Below are positions 17,110 through 26,033 of a stretch of 64,000 bases of DNA, one piece after another (the first letter of the stretch is position 1; every line of letters begins with the position of its first letter). The DNA lies in NCBI GenBank assembly GCA_050258755.1, contig JBLMZI010000002.1, forward strand, positions 186,001-250,000. The letters are read 5' to 3'. Position numbers and translations under genes: made by a program. The stretch comes from JBLMZI01 sp050258755. Lineage in GTDB: Bacteria > Bacillota > Syntrophomonadia > Syntrophomonadales > DTU052. The notes beneath the pieces were generated by a model. It searched no databases. It was not told the DNA's origin and worked only from the letters and a program-made list of their open reading frames with translations.

Positions 17110-17694
17110 CTATTCGCAGCGGGTCGGCTGAGCATACCCAAAGATCAACTTGTCGGCCAGCACCCGGCCCCGTTCCAGAAACACGCCCAATTTCTCGGCA
17201 TTAGGCCGTCCCCGGAGGCCCGGGCAGACCAGTGATTCTACTTCGGAAAACCCGAACAATCTTAAGAATTGCCCGTATCGTTCGGTCACGCCATGCCCCA
17301 GTCCGGCATTGTCCTGTCCGGAAGGAACCACCAAAACCGCAGTTTTTCCGGATGGAACCCGCGGTTTATAATTAGGACCCCAGAACGAATAACAACGATC
17401 AAAGAACTGTTTGAACTGTCCGGTTACATCGAAGAAGTAGACCGGCGAACCGAACAGAATAACGTCCGCCGCAAGAATGTCACAATATATGCGGGTCGCA
17501 TCGTCAAGAATCACGCAGTGGTCTGTCTTGGTCTTACAAGCCATACAGCCCTGGCAGCCCCGGTAGGACAGCTTGTTCAGGTGAATCGTTTCGCCCGCCC
17601 AACCGGCCTGATCGAAATGCTCCATCAGCGCAGCCAGTAAAGCGGCTGTGTTCCCTTGTTCGTGAGGGCTGCCATTGATTGCGAGTACTTTCAT
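17110..17694 (-). CDS. Flavodoxin-fold NADPH-dependent FMN reductase / iron-sulfur flavoprotein type
   Basis: A 194 aa protein starting MKVLAINGSPHEQGNTA, the FMN phosphate loop of this family. After it comes CQGCMACKTKTDHC, a compact four-Cys motif like the one that binds a 4Fe-4S cluster in iron-sulfur flavoproteins. FGSPVYFFDVTGQ and FFDRCYSFW complete the flavin site. ATG with GGGGAGAGG upstream, 24 bp after pgi. A weak hairpin (17079-17105) follows its stop. It probably moves electrons to an unidentified acceptor. Confidence 0.88.
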   Translation of the reverse strand: MKVLAINGSPHEQGNTAALLAALMEHFDQAGWAGETIHLNKLSYRGCQGCMACKTKTDHCVILDDATRIYCDILAADVILFGSPVYFFDVTGQFKQFFDRCYSFWGPNYKPRVPSGKTAVLVVPSGQDNAGLGHGVTERYGQFLRLFGFSEVESLVCPGLRGRPNAEKLGVFLERGRVLADKLIFGYAQPTRCE

Positions 17695-17718
17695 TTTCCT
17701 CTCCCCAAGCGCCGTAAT

Positions 17719-19086
17719 TTATAGGTGGTAAATCCGTTCGCGGTTTCGGTGCTGTTCGATCTGCCGCTGGTAATCGGCCCTTACTTCGCGATAATCGGGC
17801 CTCCCCATGATGGCGTATGTCATATTTTTCCCTTCCTCAACCCCGGGCTGGTTATACGGATCGATGCCCCACAGCTCGGCGGAGAAGGCCACAAGGGCTT
17901 CATAGAAATAGAACAAGGCCCCTAGGGAGGCGCCGTCGACCCCGCGCACGGTGACCTCATAACACGGATGACCGGCCCGGATCAGGCTGATGGCGGTGGC
18001 AACCCGTTCGGTATCCAGCTGCCCTTTCATGGTATGACCGCCGAAATAGGTATATTCATTTTCATGTTCGAATCCGGACGGAAGCACAGGATCATTCGGC
18101 ACCGTGTTCAGGTATACGAAACCGAACACCTTGTCAGCCGGCCCTTCTTTGAACAGCTGAAGGAGCGAGTGTTGGTCGGTAGCCCCGACACAAGCCAGCG
18201 GCGTGGTTCCAGTGTGAACCTCTTCCTGGTTCAGGTTTTCGCTTTTGCCCAGGCTTTCAGCCCACAGCTGCATGAACCAGAGGCCAAACTCGGACAGTAG
18301 GCTGCTGTAATTAAACAGCACATGGATATTCCGGTGATAATTTGCCTGTTGATACAGCGCGGCGCCAAGCAGAAACAGCCCGTTTTTCAGCACCGGCTGT
18401 TCAAGAATACTGCGGTGAACTGAATCGGCGCCGTCCAGGAGCGCAGCGGCGTCAATCCCTGCAATCTCAGCGGGCAGAAAGCCGACCGACGAAAGCACCG
18501 AGAAACGGCCTGGAAGACCCCCGGGAATGTGGAAAAGCCGGCACTTCAGGTCGGCGGCAATCCGGTTGATACCGTTTTCCTTTTTATCGCAGATGATAAT
18601 CACATCTTCCGGCTTTCCGCCAGCGGACCGGTAGCGTTCCAGGAAATAGACGAAATTGGCGGCCGTTTCAGGCGTAGCGCCTGATTTGCTCGTATAGATC
18701 AAGGCCGTTTTGGCCATATCGATCGTGTTTTCAAGGTGGGAAACCAGTACCGGATCGATGTTGTCCAGCACAAAAAGCCTCGGACGCCCGCCCGGCGTTA
18801 AATTGTAATACGGTCCTTTGAGAAACTGCAGCACAGCCCGGGTTCCGAGCGCAGAGCCGCCGATGCCTAACAGGACGACGTTTTCACAGCGCCGTGCCAC
18901 TTCCTCAGCAGCCGCCTTGATTTCCGGCAGAACCGCGCGTTCATTCAAGGACAGATTCAACGGTGTTTCCCCCGCCGCCAGTTTCTGCCGGAACGCTTCG
19001 AACCGGGCTCCGTATTTTTCCGCCATTGCGCTGATGGCGTCTTCAATGACCAGGTTTCCTAGATCCAGACGGATATGCCCGTTCAT
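17719..19086 (-). CDS. pgi: Glucose-6-phosphate isomerase
   Basis: Interconverts glucose 6-phosphate and fructose 6-phosphate. The 455 aa form is the shorter Firmicutes type. Seen: LLGIGGSALGTRAV, IYTSKSGATPETAANF, GRFSVLSSVG, QLWAESLGKSEN, and the C-terminal active-site region VEEGKNMTYAIMG. ATG with GGAGGGATCAA upstream. The 60 bp before it separate it from uvrC. Together with the SIS-type isomerase at 12704-13753 the window has two candidates for the same reaction. Confidence 0.96.
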   Translation of the reverse strand: MNGHIRLDLGNLVIEDAISAMAEKYGARFEAFRQKLAAGETPLNLSLNERAVLPEIKAAAEEVARRCENVVLLGIGGSALGTRAVLQFLKGPYYNLTPGGRPRLFVLDNIDPVLVSHLENTIDMAKTALIYTSKSGATPETAANFVYFLERYRSAGGKPEDVIIICDKKENGINRIAADLKCRLFHIPGGLPGRFSVLSSVGFLPAEIAGIDAAALLDGADSVHRSILEQPVLKNGLFLLGAALYQQANYHRNIHVLFNYSSLLSEFGLWFMQLWAESLGKSENLNQEEVHTGTTPLACVGATDQHSLLQLFKEGPADKVFGFVYLNTVPNDPVLPSGFEHENEYTYFGGHTMKGQLDTERVATAISLIRAGHPCYEVTVRGVDGASLGALFYFYEALVAFSAELWGIDPYNQPGVEEGKNMTYAIMGRPDYREVRADYQRQIEQHRNRERIYHL

Positions 19087-19146
19087 TTGATCCCTCCATA
19101 TCTTTCGATAGGTTCTTTCTGTATTCCGTGCCGCTGAGCCAAGCGA

Positions 19147-21009
19147 TCACGGCACCCCACCCTCGGGCAGATCATGGTGTAAGAATTTGTGGACAGCCTC
19201 CGCTGCCAGGCGGTTCATCCCCGGGACAGCAGCCAGCTCTTCCACCGATGCCGATTTTATACCTTCCAAGCTTCCAAAGCTGGCAAACAACGCGTTTCTT
19301 CGGCTTTCCCCAATCCCCGGAATATGGTCCAGCAGAGAGACCAGGGAACGCTTACGCACCCGCTTTCGGCTGTGGGTAATCGCAAAACGGTGTGCCTCAT
19401 CCCGGACCCGCTGCAGCAGTTTCAGGACCTCGCTGGTCCGTGGCAGCCGGATCGGTTCGCTGATCAAGGGCCGGTAGATCTCCTCCCGCTTCTTGGCCAG
19501 ACCAATCACGGGTAAAGACAGCCCGGCCTCCGCAACCACCCTGGCCGCGGTGTTCGCCTGGGCCAGTCCGCCATCGACCATCAGCAGGTCGGGAAGCGGC
19601 AAAAACGCTTTTTCCCCCGCAGCCGCGGCCGCCAGCCGCCGTCCGATGACCTCGGCCATGGACTCGACATCGTTGTTGGTCACGGTCCGGACTTTGAAGC
19701 GCCGGTACGCCTTGGCATCCTTTTCGCCCTGTGTAAAGACGACCATGGAGGCCACCGTCTCTTCCCCGGCTAAATGCGAAATATCGAAACACTCAATGCG
19801 CTCCGGAACGACCTCCAACTCCAAGAGAAGCGCGAGCTCGGTCAGGATTTTTTCGTGCGCGTTCTCACCCCGCAAAGCTTCCTCCCACAATAATCTCGCA
19901 TTCTCTATCGCCATGTCGAGCAGCTTTCTTTTTTCGCCCCGGGAGGGCACCCGAATCACGGTCTTCTTGTGCCGCCGCGCCGCCTCTTTTCCGGCCGCGT
20001 TTTCCGCCAGCCAGGCCTCCAGCACCTCCCGATCCGTCGGTTCCGCGGAGACCAGAATTTCAACGGGGATATCGGCGTGATCCGCATAGTATTGCTGGAG
20101 GAAAAAGCCGAGCACCTCCGGTTCGGATTGACCCAGGGCCAGGCGGACCCGAAAACTTTCTTTGCCGATCAGTTTTCCCTTGCGCAGGCGAAACACGATC
20201 ACCAGGCGTTCCTGCCCGCTGCCGGCCGAAGCCATAATATCCAGCCCGACCAGGCTTTCGCTGGCTACCTTCTGCTGCTCCGTCATTTTGCGAATGGCGG
20301 TCAGACTGTCCCGCAGCGCTGCCGCCCGTTCAAACTCAAGGTTTTCCGCGGCTGCCATCATCTCGCGCTCGATTTCACAGGCCATACTTTCGACTTCGCC
20401 TTCAGCAAACGCGATAATCCGGTCAATCATCGTTTGGTATTCGGCGGCCGGGACCGTTCCGGTACAAGGAGCCAGGCAGCGGCCAAGGTCGCGGTTCAGA
20501 CAGGGTCGGCCGCCCCTTTTGAAGCTTTTGCAGCTTCGCAGGGGAAAAACCGTGGTCAACAGCCGTACGGTTTCACGCAGGGCGCCGGCATCGGCGTACG
20601 GGCCGAAATAGCGGGAAGCGTCGCGCGCTTTCTCCCGGGTGATCAGCACCCGTGGATACGCCTCGGCAACGGTGATTTTTAGATAGGGATAGCTTTTGTC
20701 ATCACGCAGTAGGATATTGTAGTGCGGCGCATAAGACTTGATCAGATTGCTTTCCAGAATCAGGGCTTCAACCTCGCCCTCGGTCACGATGTAATCAAGG
20801 TCCTGGACCCGGGCCATCATCGCACGGACCTTGGGTTCCAGACGCTCGGGGGGCGCGAAGTAGCTTCGGAGCCGGTTGCGCAGAATTCGAGCTTTTCCTA
20901 CATAGATCACGGTACCGGATCCGTCTTTAAATAAATACACGCCCGACAGCAGCGGCACCGCTTTCAGCCGCTCGCGGAGCGCCTCCAGTTGTGCCTCGTT
21001 GCCGTTCAC
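19147..21009 (-). CDS. uvrC: Excinuclease ABC subunit C
   Basis: Makes both incisions in nucleotide excision repair. The 620 aa product has the GIY-YIG nuclease (residues 10-95, GVYLFKDGSG, VIYVGKARILRNR), a UVR motif near 200 (FERAAALRDSLTAIRKM), the C-terminal RNase H-like nuclease (ECFDISHLAG, LLMVDGGLAQ) and a helix-hairpin-helix pair (IPGIGESRRNALF, VPGMNRLAAEAV). GTG at 21009 overlaps the uvrA stop as GTGA; the 25-codon longer frame lies inside uvrA. Translational coupling to uvrA is likely. Confidence 0.96.
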   Translation of the reverse strand: MNGNEAQLEALRERLKAVPLLSGVYLFKDGSGTVIYVGKARILRNRLRSYFAPPERLEPKVRAMMARVQDLDYIVTEGEVEALILESNLIKSYAPHYNILLRDDKSYPYLKITVAEAYPRVLITREKARDASRYFGPYADAGALRETVRLLTTVFPLRSCKSFKRGGRPCLNRDLGRCLAPCTGTVPAAEYQTMIDRIIAFAEGEVESMACEIEREMMAAAENLEFERAAALRDSLTAIRKMTEQQKVASESLVGLDIMASAGSGQERLVIVFRLRKGKLIGKESFRVRLALGQSEPEVLGFFLQQYYADHADIPVEILVSAEPTDREVLEAWLAENAAGKEAARRHKKTVIRVPSRGEKRKLLDMAIENARLLWEEALRGENAHEKILTELALLLELEVVPERIECFDISHLAGEETVASMVVFTQGEKDAKAYRRFKVRTVTNNDVESMAEVIGRRLAAAAAGEKAFLPLPDLLMVDGGLAQANTAARVVAEAGLSLPVIGLAKKREEIYRPLISEPIRLPRTSEVLKLLQRVRDEAHRFAITHSRKRVRKRSLVSLLDHIPGIGESRRNALFASFGSLEGIKSASVEELAAVPGMNRLAAEAVHKFLHHDLPEGGVP

Positions 21010-23837
21010 CGATGCAGAACCTCGCTTAAGAATTGACCGGTATAGGAAGATTTCACCTTGCAAATCTGTTCCGGGGTCCCGCACGCCACCAGGTGGCCTC
21101 CGGCGTCCCCGCCTTCCGGACCCAGGTCAATCAGGTAATCCGCCGCTTTGATGACATCCAGGCTGTGTTCGATCACCAGCACGGTATTCCCGGCATCAAC
21201 CAGGCGCTGAAGCACTTCCAGCAGATGCCGCACATCTTCCATATGCAGACCGGTGGTTGGCTCGTCCAGGATATACAGGGTCTGCCCGGTCGCCCGCCGG
21301 GACAGTTCGGTCGCCAGTTTAACCCGCTGGGCCTCACCGCCCGAAAGGGTCGGTGCCGGTTGTCCCAGGGTGATATAGCCCAGCCCAACATCCTCCAGCA
21401 CTTGCAATTTCCGGGACACCTTCGGAATCGCGTCAAAGAAACCCACCGCCTCGCTGACGGTCATCGCCAGGATATCCGCGATGTTTTTTCCTTTGAATTT
21501 GACCTCCAGCGTTTCCCGGTTATAGCGTTTGCCTTTGCAGACCTCGCACGGGATGTAGACGTCAGGCAGAAAATGCATCTCAATTTTGATGATCCCATCA
21601 CCAGCGCATGCCTCACAGCGGCCGCCGCGCACGTTGAAACTGAACCGTCCCTGCCTGTAGCCCCTCACCCGGGCTTCCTGGGTATCGGCCAGTAATTCCC
21701 GGATGCCGTCCAGCGCGCCGGTATAGGTGGCCGGGTTGGAGCGCGGGGTGCGGCCAATCGGCGACTGGTCGATATTGACCACCTTGTCGATCGCCGCAAG
21801 CCCTTCGAACGCCTCGTGAGTCCCGGCTTTCATCCGGCTCTTGTACAGGTGCTTCATCAAGCGCGGGTAGATAATCTCTTCAACCAGGGTACTCTTGCCT
21901 GAACCGGAAACCCCGGTCACGCAGGTGAATGTATTCAGTGGGATTTTGATATCAATCCCCTTCAGGTTGTGGTGGGACGCTCCGCGCACGACCAGCGCTT
22001 TCCCGCTCCCTTTGCGGCGTTTGGCAGGCACCTCGATCTGACGCTGGCCGGACAGGTACTGGCCGGTCAGGCTCTCCGGGGCCCGGCAGATGTCATCCAG
22101 GCTCCCCTGGGCGATGATCCGGCCGCCGTGCACGCCCGCACCCGGTCCAATATCGACGATATGATCCGCGGCCTGAATGGTCTCGGCATCGTGTTCAACC
22201 ACAATCACCGTATTTCCAAGATCCCGCAGCCGCTTCAGGGTGTTCAGCAGCCGGGTATTATCCCTCGGGTGCAGCCCAATGCTCGGCTCGTCGAGCACAT
22301 ACAGCACCCCGACCAGTCCGGAACCGACCTGAGTCGCCAGCCGGATCCGCTGGGCTTCGCCGCCGGACAGTGTGCCCGCCGTCCGGTCCAGGGTCAAATA
22401 ATCCAACCCGACATTCACCAGAAAGTTTAAACGCTCTTTGATTTCCTTGATGATTTGCCGGGCGATGGTCTGTTCCCGATCGGTCAATTCCAGGCTGTTG
22501 ACGAACGCTAGAGCCTGCGTTACCGATTTTCGGGTCAGGTCGGTAATCGAAATACCGCCGACCAAAATCCACAGGACCTCTTCTTTCAGACGGGCGCCGC
22601 CGCAGCTGTGGCACAGGCTGATGGTCATGTACTTTTCAAGTTCCTCACGGATGGCGTCCGACTGGGTCTCCTGGTAACGCCGGGCCAGGTTTTTGATAAT
22701 CCCTTCAAAGGAAGCCTGGAAGGTGTGCTCCATGCCCTCACTGTTGACCCAGCTGATCGGCAGTTTCTCCCCGTTATTGCCGTAAAGCACCAACTCGGCC
22801 TGCCGTTTGGAAAGCGCCTTGAACGGTTCATCGAGCGGGATCTTATGTTTTTTTGCCATCGCGGCGAGCACCGTATTGTAATAGCCGGACATGTTGGTTC
22901 GCCATGGAATAATGGCCCCTTCGGTCAAAGTCAATTCGGGGTCGATGACCAGAGCCGAATCGATTTCGCGTTTCATCCCGAGCCCATCACAAGTCGGGCA
23001 GGCGCCGTACGGGTTATTAAATGAGAACATGCGCGGGCTGATCTCCGGCAGACTGTACCCGCATTCGGGACAGGCAAAATCGCGGCTGAACAGGTGCTCG
23101 ACCGGCTCTTCGCCCTCCGCCGGCAGCACCTGGATCATCACTTGACCTTCGGCCAATTCGAACGCAAGTTCCAGCGATTCAGCCAGCCGGCTTCTGAGCT
23201 CCGGCTTCAGCACCAGGCGGTCGATGACCGCCGAAATGTCGTGTTTCTGGTTTTTCGCCAGGTTGATTTCATCTTCAACGGTATATTCCACCCCGTCCGC
23301 GATGACCCGGACAAAACCTTCCTTAAAAAAGTCCTGGATCAGCTTGTGATGCTCGCCCTTTTTGCCCCGGATCACCGGTGCAAGGACCTTGAAGCGGGTT
23401 CCTTCGGGCCAGGCCATGACGTGATCCACAATCTGATCGACCAACTGCCGGGCAATCGGCACTTTGCACTTCGGACAGTGCGGGTGACCGATCCGGGCAT
23501 ACAGCAGCCTCAGATAATCATACACCTCGGTTACCGTGCCGACCGTGGACCGGGGGTTGTTGGAGGCCCCTTTCTGGTCAATCGAAATAGAAGGGGATAA
23601 CCCCTCAATGTAATCAAGGTCGGGTTTCTCCATTTGCCCTAAGAACTGACGGGCATAGGTGGACAGCGACTCGACATACCGCCGCTGTCCTTCGGCATAG
23701 ATGGTATCGAACGCCAGGCTGGATTTGCCGGAGCCCGAAACGCCAGTAAATACGATCAGTTCGTCACGCGGGATCTCGAGGTCGATGTTCTTCAGATTGT
23801 GTTCCCGCGCCCCTTTGATCACGATCTTGTTGTGCAT
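21006..23837 (-). CDS. uvrA: Excinuclease ABC subunit A
   Basis: Damage-sensing ABC ATPase of nucleotide excision repair, 943 aa. Two ABC modules are seen: Walker A FTGVSGSGKSSLAFDT and signature TLSGGEAQRIRLA in the first, VTGVSGSGKSTLVEE and TLSGGEAQRVKLA in the second. Zinc-finger Cys pairs are present (CPECGYSLPE with CPTCDGLG, CEACAGDG with CEVCKGKR). ATG at 23837, 55 bp after the flavoprotein gene; a 23-bp repeat lies in that gap. uvrC overlaps its 3' end. Confidence 0.97.
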   Translation of the reverse strand: MHNKIVIKGAREHNLKNIDLEIPRDELIVFTGVSGSGKSSLAFDTIYAEGQRRYVESLSTYARQFLGQMEKPDLDYIEGLSPSISIDQKGASNNPRSTVGTVTEVYDYLRLLYARIGHPHCPKCKVPIARQLVDQIVDHVMAWPEGTRFKVLAPVIRGKKGEHHKLIQDFFKEGFVRVIADGVEYTVEDEINLAKNQKHDISAVIDRLVLKPELRSRLAESLELAFELAEGQVMIQVLPAEGEEPVEHLFSRDFACPECGYSLPEISPRMFSFNNPYGACPTCDGLGMKREIDSALVIDPELTLTEGAIIPWRTNMSGYYNTVLAAMAKKHKIPLDEPFKALSKRQAELVLYGNNGEKLPISWVNSEGMEHTFQASFEGIIKNLARRYQETQSDAIREELEKYMTISLCHSCGGARLKEEVLWILVGGISITDLTRKSVTQALAFVNSLELTDREQTIARQIIKEIKERLNFLVNVGLDYLTLDRTAGTLSGGEAQRIRLATQVGSGLVGVLYVLDEPSIGLHPRDNTRLLNTLKRLRDLGNTVIVVEHDAETIQAADHIVDIGPGAGVHGGRIIAQGSLDDICRAPESLTGQYLSGQRQIEVPAKRRKGSGKALVVRGASHHNLKGIDIKIPLNTFTCVTGVSGSGKSTLVEEIIYPRLMKHLYKSRMKAGTHEAFEGLAAIDKVVNIDQSPIGRTPRSNPATYTGALDGIRELLADTQEARVRGYRQGRFSFNVRGGRCEACAGDGIIKIEMHFLPDVYIPCEVCKGKRYNRETLEVKFKGKNIADILAMTVSEAVGFFDAIPKVSRKLQVLEDVGLGYITLGQPAPTLSGGEAQRVKLATELSRRATGQTLYILDEPTTGLHMEDVRHLLEVLQRLVDAGNTVLVIEHSLDVIKAADYLIDLGPEGGDAGGHLVACGTPEQICKVKSSYTGQFLSEVLHR

Positions 23838-23869
23838 AGTCCTTCAGTCTTTCCAAAAATTTCTACTTA

Positions 23870-23892
23870 TCGAAGGGTGTCCCTTATCCTTA
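23870..23892. repeat. 23-bp dispersed repeat, copy 1
   Basis: On the plus strand this begins TCGAAGGGTGTCCC and ends CTTATCCTTA. The part AAGGGTGTCCCTT can fold as a 5-bp hairpin. It lies directly after the stop codon of the flavoprotein gene and before uvrA. A copy with 22 of 23 identical bases is at 31928-31950. Confidence 0.6.
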
Positions 23893-25224
23893 CTAAAACT
23901 GGTTTAAAGCCACCAGCAGGGGATCCCAAACCGGGCCAAACGGCGGTGAATACGCCAGATCCATGTCCACCAGATCGGCAACCGTGCTGCCGCTCGCAAT
24001 CGCCAGCGCGATGACGTCGATCCGCTTGGCCGAGGTCGGTCCCCCCGCGATTTGGCCGCCCAGAATCCGTCCGGTGCCGCCCTCGGCAATCAATTTCACC
24101 TGGATCGCCGTCGCGCCGGGACAATAGCTGGCCGCGGTCTGCCCCTCGATCTTTTTCGCGATATACGAGAAGCCAAGGTCTTTGCATTCCCGCTCGCTTA
24201 AACCGGTACGGGCGAACTCCCGCCCGGATATCCTGGCAATCCCGGTCCCGACCACACCGCGAAAGCTGGTCCGGCCGCCGGCCGCATTTTCGCCGGCCAC
24301 CTTGCCTTGTTTGTTGGCGGTTGATCCCATCGGGATATAGGTGTCACGCCCGCTGACCAGGTGCCGTACGGTCGCGCAGTCCCCGGCGGCGTAAATGCCG
24401 GCAATATTTGTTTCACAGCGTTCGTTGATCTGAATCGCATTTCGAATCCCTAACTCGATCCCGGCCGCTGCCGCAATTTCGGAATTCGGTTTTACCCCGA
24501 TGGACAGCAGCACCAGCTCCGCTTCGATCGGGCCGCGGTCGGTCAGCACCGCGCGAACCCGTTTGTCGCCCTCGATCCCCTGCATGTCCACCCCGAGGGC
24601 CATTTTTACCCCAGTTTCTTCAAGGTACTGCTGGATCAAGCCTGCCATGTCGGCATCTGCTACGGTTAGCAGTTGTGGCGCCTTTTCCACAATAGTTACC
24701 TGGCAGCCCAGGCGCTGGAGGTTTTCAACCATTTCGAGCCCGATGAAGCCACCGCCGACAATGACGGCCTGGCGGGGATGGTATTGGTCAATAAAGGATC
24801 GGATGGCAACCGCGTCCGGGATGGTGCGCAGCTGGAAAACCCCATCAAGGTCAATGCCGGGCATCGGGGGAACAATCGCCGAGGCCCCGGAAGCAATAAT
24901 CAGCTGATCGAATTCCTCTTCAAAGGATTGCTGCCGGTCCCGGTCCAGGATCGTCACCTTTTGCTGGTCCGGATCGATCGCGGTGACCTCGTGCCGCACC
25001 TTGACGTCAATTCCCTGTTCCTTCATCTGTTCCGGCGTCCGGGCCACCAATCGGTTGACATCCGGGATAAATCCGCCGATATAGTAGGGAAGTCCACATC
25101 CACCGTAAGAAATGTAATCCCCGGCCGCGTACACCTGAACAGCAAGCTGTTTGTCCATTCGTTTGGCCTTGGCCGCCGCGCTCATGCCCGCCGCCACCCC
25201 GCCAATCACGATCAGTTTGCTCAT
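23893..25224 (-). CDS. CoA-disulfide reductase-like FAD/NAD(P) oxidoreductase
   Basis: Flavoprotein of the NADH oxidase/CoA-disulfide reductase family, 443 aa. The N-terminal FAD site is VIGGVAAGMSAA, the single redox Cys is Cys43 in YISYGGCGLPYY (the position used in CoA-disulfide reductases), the NAD site is AVIVGGGFIGLEM, the second FAD motif is IYAAGDCA, and the end carries LAYSPPFGPVWDPLL. No rhodanese domain is attached. ATG at 25224 with GGAGG seven bases upstream. Physiological substrate (CoA disulfide, polysulfide or oxygen) cannot be decided. Confidence 0.88.
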   Translation of the reverse strand: MSKLIVIGGVAAGMSAAAKAKRMDKQLAVQVYAAGDYISYGGCGLPYYIGGFIPDVNRLVARTPEQMKEQGIDVKVRHEVTAIDPDQQKVTILDRDRQQSFEEEFDQLIIASGASAIVPPMPGIDLDGVFQLRTIPDAVAIRSFIDQYHPRQAVIVGGGFIGLEMVENLQRLGCQVTIVEKAPQLLTVADADMAGLIQQYLEETGVKMALGVDMQGIEGDKRVRAVLTDRGPIEAELVLLSIGVKPNSEIAAAAGIELGIRNAIQINERCETNIAGIYAAGDCATVRHLVSGRDTYIPMGSTANKQGKVAGENAAGGRTSFRGVVGTGIARISGREFARTGLSERECKDLGFSYIAKKIEGQTAASYCPGATAIQVKLIAEGGTGRILGGQIAGGPTSAKRIDVIALAIASGSTVADLVDMDLAYSPPFGPVWDPLLVALNQF

Positions 25225-25273
25225 CAAAACGCCTCCTTCCCATTTAAGACAAATCGGAATTCTTTCTGTCGAA

Positions 25274-25282
25274 ATTATATCA
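25274..25282 (-). promoter_or_regulatory. Extended -10 promoter of the flavoprotein gene
   Basis: On the minus strand TGA directly precedes a perfect TATAAT (25279-25274), about 50 bp ahead of the ATG at 25224. No good -35 box was seen, as is common with extended -10 promoters. Confidence 0.55.
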
Positions 25283-25385
25283 TAACAGCCGGTTTGGCGG
25301 TGTTTTTAGACCTTCACCGAGAAACCCGGATCGGCATCCGAAGCCGGCTGCCCACCGCGTATGCCCCGGTGAGTCAACTTGGGAC

Positions 25386-25979
25386 CTACAGCATGGTGAA
25401 CTGGCCGCTTTCAGCCGCCAGGCCGGCAAAGAAAATATCCATTTCCTTCAGCCGCTCTTTGCTGATCAGTTTCGCGACATCCGTGCGCAAAGCCAGCGGG
25501 AGATCACGATAGAAGCCCTGCAGCCGCTCCACCGCCCCGCGCGGGTTCGGCGCCCAGGGATGCTTTCCGGTAATGGATAAGATTCGGGCAATCCCGATAT
25601 ACCCCAGAAAATCAAGAATGTCCGCCTCGCGGAACACGATCGCTTCCCAGTCCTCGGCCGGCGGGGTGTAGAACATATGAGTCTCGATCACCCGAACCAC
25701 AGCCGCGATTTTCTCGCCCGGAAAGCCGAAACCGGGCAGCAGTTCCGCCGCCGCCCGGGCACCGGTCACAACGTGGTCGGTCCCGTCTTCCCGGTACGGC
25801 GCAAAGGTCCCCAGATCATGCATCCCGGCGGCAGCCCACAGAATGTCGGGATCGGCATCCCGCCCCTGTATTCGGGCCAGCTCCAACGCCAGGGCATACA
25901 CCCGGCGCGCATGGGCCCGTCCCCAGGCCGGGTGATCATAATCCGCCAAAAACGCATTCATCTTCTCCCGCCAGTCCAA
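25386..25979 (-). CDS. HD-domain protein (predicted phosphohydrolase)
   Basis: A 197 aa protein with an HD metal-binding pattern: AHARRVYALALELA supplies the first His, AAAGMHDLG the HD pair, and downstream VRVIETHM and READILDFLG further His/Asp. The family hydrolyses phosphate esters, often nucleotides. The start is uncertain: TTG at 25979 has GAGAGG five bases upstream, while TTG at 25997 or ATG at 25961 are alternatives. A terminator stands between uvrB and this gene, so it may use its own weak promoter or read-through. Confidence 0.75.
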   Translation of the reverse strand: MDWREKMNAFLADYDHPAWGRAHARRVYALALELARIQGRDADPDILWAAAGMHDLGTFAPYREDGTDHVVTGARAAAELLPGFGFPGEKIAAVVRVIETHMFYTPPAEDWEAIVFREADILDFLGYIGIARILSITGKHPWAPNPRGAVERLQGFYRDLPLALRTDVAKLISKERLKEMDIFFAGLAAESGQFTML

Positions 25980-26000
25980 TCGATCCTCTCCCCTCAATAC

Positions 26001-26023
26001 AAAAAAGCCAATCGATGGCCTTT
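26001..26023 (-). terminator. Intrinsic terminator after uvrB
   Basis: On the minus strand GCCA and TGGC flank a five-base loop and are followed by a run of six T, just after the uvrB stop at 26034. A-rich bases before the stem lengthen the pairing. Confidence 0.7.
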
Positions 26024-26033
26024 CAAGCTAAAT

